A DNA stretch of 23,164 bases from Alphaproteobacteria bacterium (GTDB lineage: Bacteria; Pseudomonadota; Alphaproteobacteria; CAAHEQ01; UBA3637). The position numbers and the translations under genes were made by a program. Below are positions 22,323 to 23,164 of the stretch, one piece after another. The first letter of the stretch is position 1. Every line of letters starts with the position of its first letter. The notes under the pieces are model-generated. The model worked only from the letters and a program-made list of their open reading frames with translations. It did no database searches and was not told the origin of the DNA. The DNA lies in the NCBI GenBank assembly GCA_017540065.1, contig JAFYBU010000056.1, forward strand, positions 1 to 23,164, read 5' to 3'.

Positions 22323-23054
22323 ATGCGTCTGCTTTATTTAATTTTATTTTTGTCATTGGCGACACCTGTTTGGGCTATTTCGGAATCAAGCGCAACACAT
22401 GTGGTAAAAAAAGCAACAGAGGTAAAATCTGATGCGGATTTACCTCAATTGGTTAAAAGTTTAACACGGGGTGTAAGAACAGATAAGGATAAAGCTTATG
22501 TGTTATTGACGTGGATTGTTAAAAATATAGATTATGATGATTATAAAAAACGTCAAGTAGATAAAAAGGCATATTCTCGGTATTCGCGAACAGAAATTCC
22601 CGCAGAAGGGGACATTTTGAAAACACGTTTGGGTGTTTGTGAAGATATTGCCGATTTATATAAGCGGATGTTGGAAGAAGCAGAAATGAAAGCTGTTGTT
22701 ATCAACGGTTGTACCGGGGAAACTGACAGGAAAGGAAATTGTGCAGATGGAAGTGCGGGACATGCATGGAATGCCGTTTGGATAGATAACCAATGGGAAT
22801 TTGTGGATCCGACATTTGCCATTACCGGTGGCAATAAAAACGCTATGGAAGATGTTACCAGAAAAAGTAAATACGAAAGAGAATTGAAAAAAAGAGAGAA
22901 AAAATTCAGTAATAATTATGAAGTACGTAAAGGAAGAAGCGTCAACAAACAATGGTTTATGACAGATCCTCAGGTGATGCAAAATGATCACCACCCCCAA
23001 GATAAAAAATGGTTGTTGTTAAAGGTTAAGGATCGTCGAAATAAGAATTTATAA
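22323..23054 (+). CDS. Secreted transglutaminase-like protein
   Basis: Exported protein with a transglutaminase-like (papain-fold) domain. From ATG 22323 (AGGAG five bases upstream; the ATG at 22284 has no such site) it has 243 aa. A signal peptide ends near residue 18 (ATPVWA). The catalytic triad is visible: Cys106 in TRLGVCEDIADLYKRML, His147 in GHAWNAVWI and Asp162 in FVDPTF. The N-terminal LLTWIVKNIDYDDY segment is typical of this domain in bacterial exported proteins. The C-terminal third is Lys/Glu-rich and basic. Such domains act as proteases, cross-linkers or peptidoglycan-associated enzymes, so the actual reaction is undetermined. It begins 57 bases after htpG, possibly co-transcribed with it; no clear promoter was found between them. 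Confidence 0.85.
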   Translation: MRLLYLILFLSLATPVWAISESSATHVVKKATEVKSDADLPQLVKSLTRGVRTDKDKAYVLLTWIVKNIDYDDYKKRQVDKKAYSRYSRTEIPAEGDILKTRLGVCEDIADLYKRMLEEAEMKAVVINGCTGETDRKGNCADGSAGHAWNAVWIDNQWEFVDPTFAITGGNKNAMEDVTRKSKYERELKKREKKFSNNYEVRKGRSVNKQWFMTDPQVMQNDHHPQDKKWLLLKVKDRRNKNL

Positions 23055-23055
23055 C

Positions 23056-23084
23056 TTGACGAACAAAATAAAAAGAAGTATCTT
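23056..23084 (+). promoter_or_regulatory. Promoter for the rubrerythrin gene
   Basis: TTGACG at 23056-23061 and TATCTT at 23079-23084 with a 17-base spacer. It starts one base after the preceding stop codon. AAGGG at 23101-23105 then precedes the ATG at 23112. Confidence 0.55.
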
Positions 23085-23111
23085 TTGGGTGTCTAAAAGA
23101 AAGGGTTAAAT

Positions 23112-23164
23112 ATGACAACATTAAAAGGAACTCAAACTGAAAAAAATCTATTGATTTCATTTGC
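23112..23164 (+). CDS. rbr: Rubrerythrin, 5' end only (cut by the window edge)
   Basis: Only 17 full codons are visible. They read MTTLKGTQTEKNLLISF, matching the very conserved opening of rubrerythrins (M..LKGT.TEKNLL.AFAGE). Rubrerythrin is a non-haem diiron and rubredoxin-type protein that reduces hydrogen peroxide in anaerobes and microaerophiles, so it hints at an oxygen-poor lifestyle. AAGGG lies six bases before the ATG and it has its own promoter. The iron ligands lie beyond the window. Confidence 0.8.
   Translation, partial: MTTLKGTQTEKNLLISF

Overview
The window looks like chromosomal DNA from an AT-rich Gram-negative bacterium. An uncultured, host-associated alphaproteobacterium is my best guess, inferred from the gene content (Slam-type outer-membrane assembly, an Aas acyltransferase fused to a transporter, HtpG, a YheS-like ABC-F protein); I could not test this. 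Genes are tightly packed. There is no tRNA, rRNA, CRISPR array, insertion sequence or prophage that I can see. Most transcription units have a recognisable sigma70-type promoter with 17-bp spacing.

Layout. 1-1200: a 214-aa protein whose N-terminus looks like the first membrane helix of hemolysin III proteins, converging on a leftward unit. That unit has a consensus promoter, a 40-codon small ORF containing an intrinsic-terminator hairpin, and a 74-aa membrane or lipoprotein-like protein. 1200-4750: thymidine kinase, a 323-aa protein with a degenerate kinase-like look, and a leftward YheS-type ABC-F ATPase. 4800-7543: an MBOAT O-acyltransferase in an operon with a PaaK-like adenylate-forming ligase. 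7537-10016: a leftward operon of a 553-aa protein I do not recognise and a VanX/DdpX-family dipeptidase.

The leftward operon at 7537-10016 is the most striking part of the window. It starts with what reads as a complete trp/phe-style transcription attenuator: a consensus promoter, a 27-codon leader peptide with eight Phe and two Trp codons, mutually exclusive hairpins, and a terminator with seven T just before the first gene.

10109-14563: a membrane-anchored GT2 glycosyltransferase, then a surface-lipoprotein unit. The lipoprotein gene has its signal peptide and its body in different frames (a -1 shift in the glycine tract after the lipobox). It is followed with a 1-nt overlap by a Slam-type outer-membrane translocator, which probably exports it. 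14632-20345: a phospholipid region, with a three-domain LplT-PlsC-acyl-ACP-synthetase (Aas) fusion converging on a leftward CdsA/YnbB-like, CDP-alcohol phosphotransferase (YnbA-like) and PlsC-like operon. 20382-23164: htpG, a secreted transglutaminase-like protein, and the start of a rubrerythrin gene cut by the window edge.

The region favours cell-envelope work: lipid head-group and acyl-chain remodelling, O-acylation of a surface polymer, lipoprotein display and peptidoglycan dipeptide cleavage. The stretches outside the coding genes are short and mostly explained by promoters, leaders and terminators.
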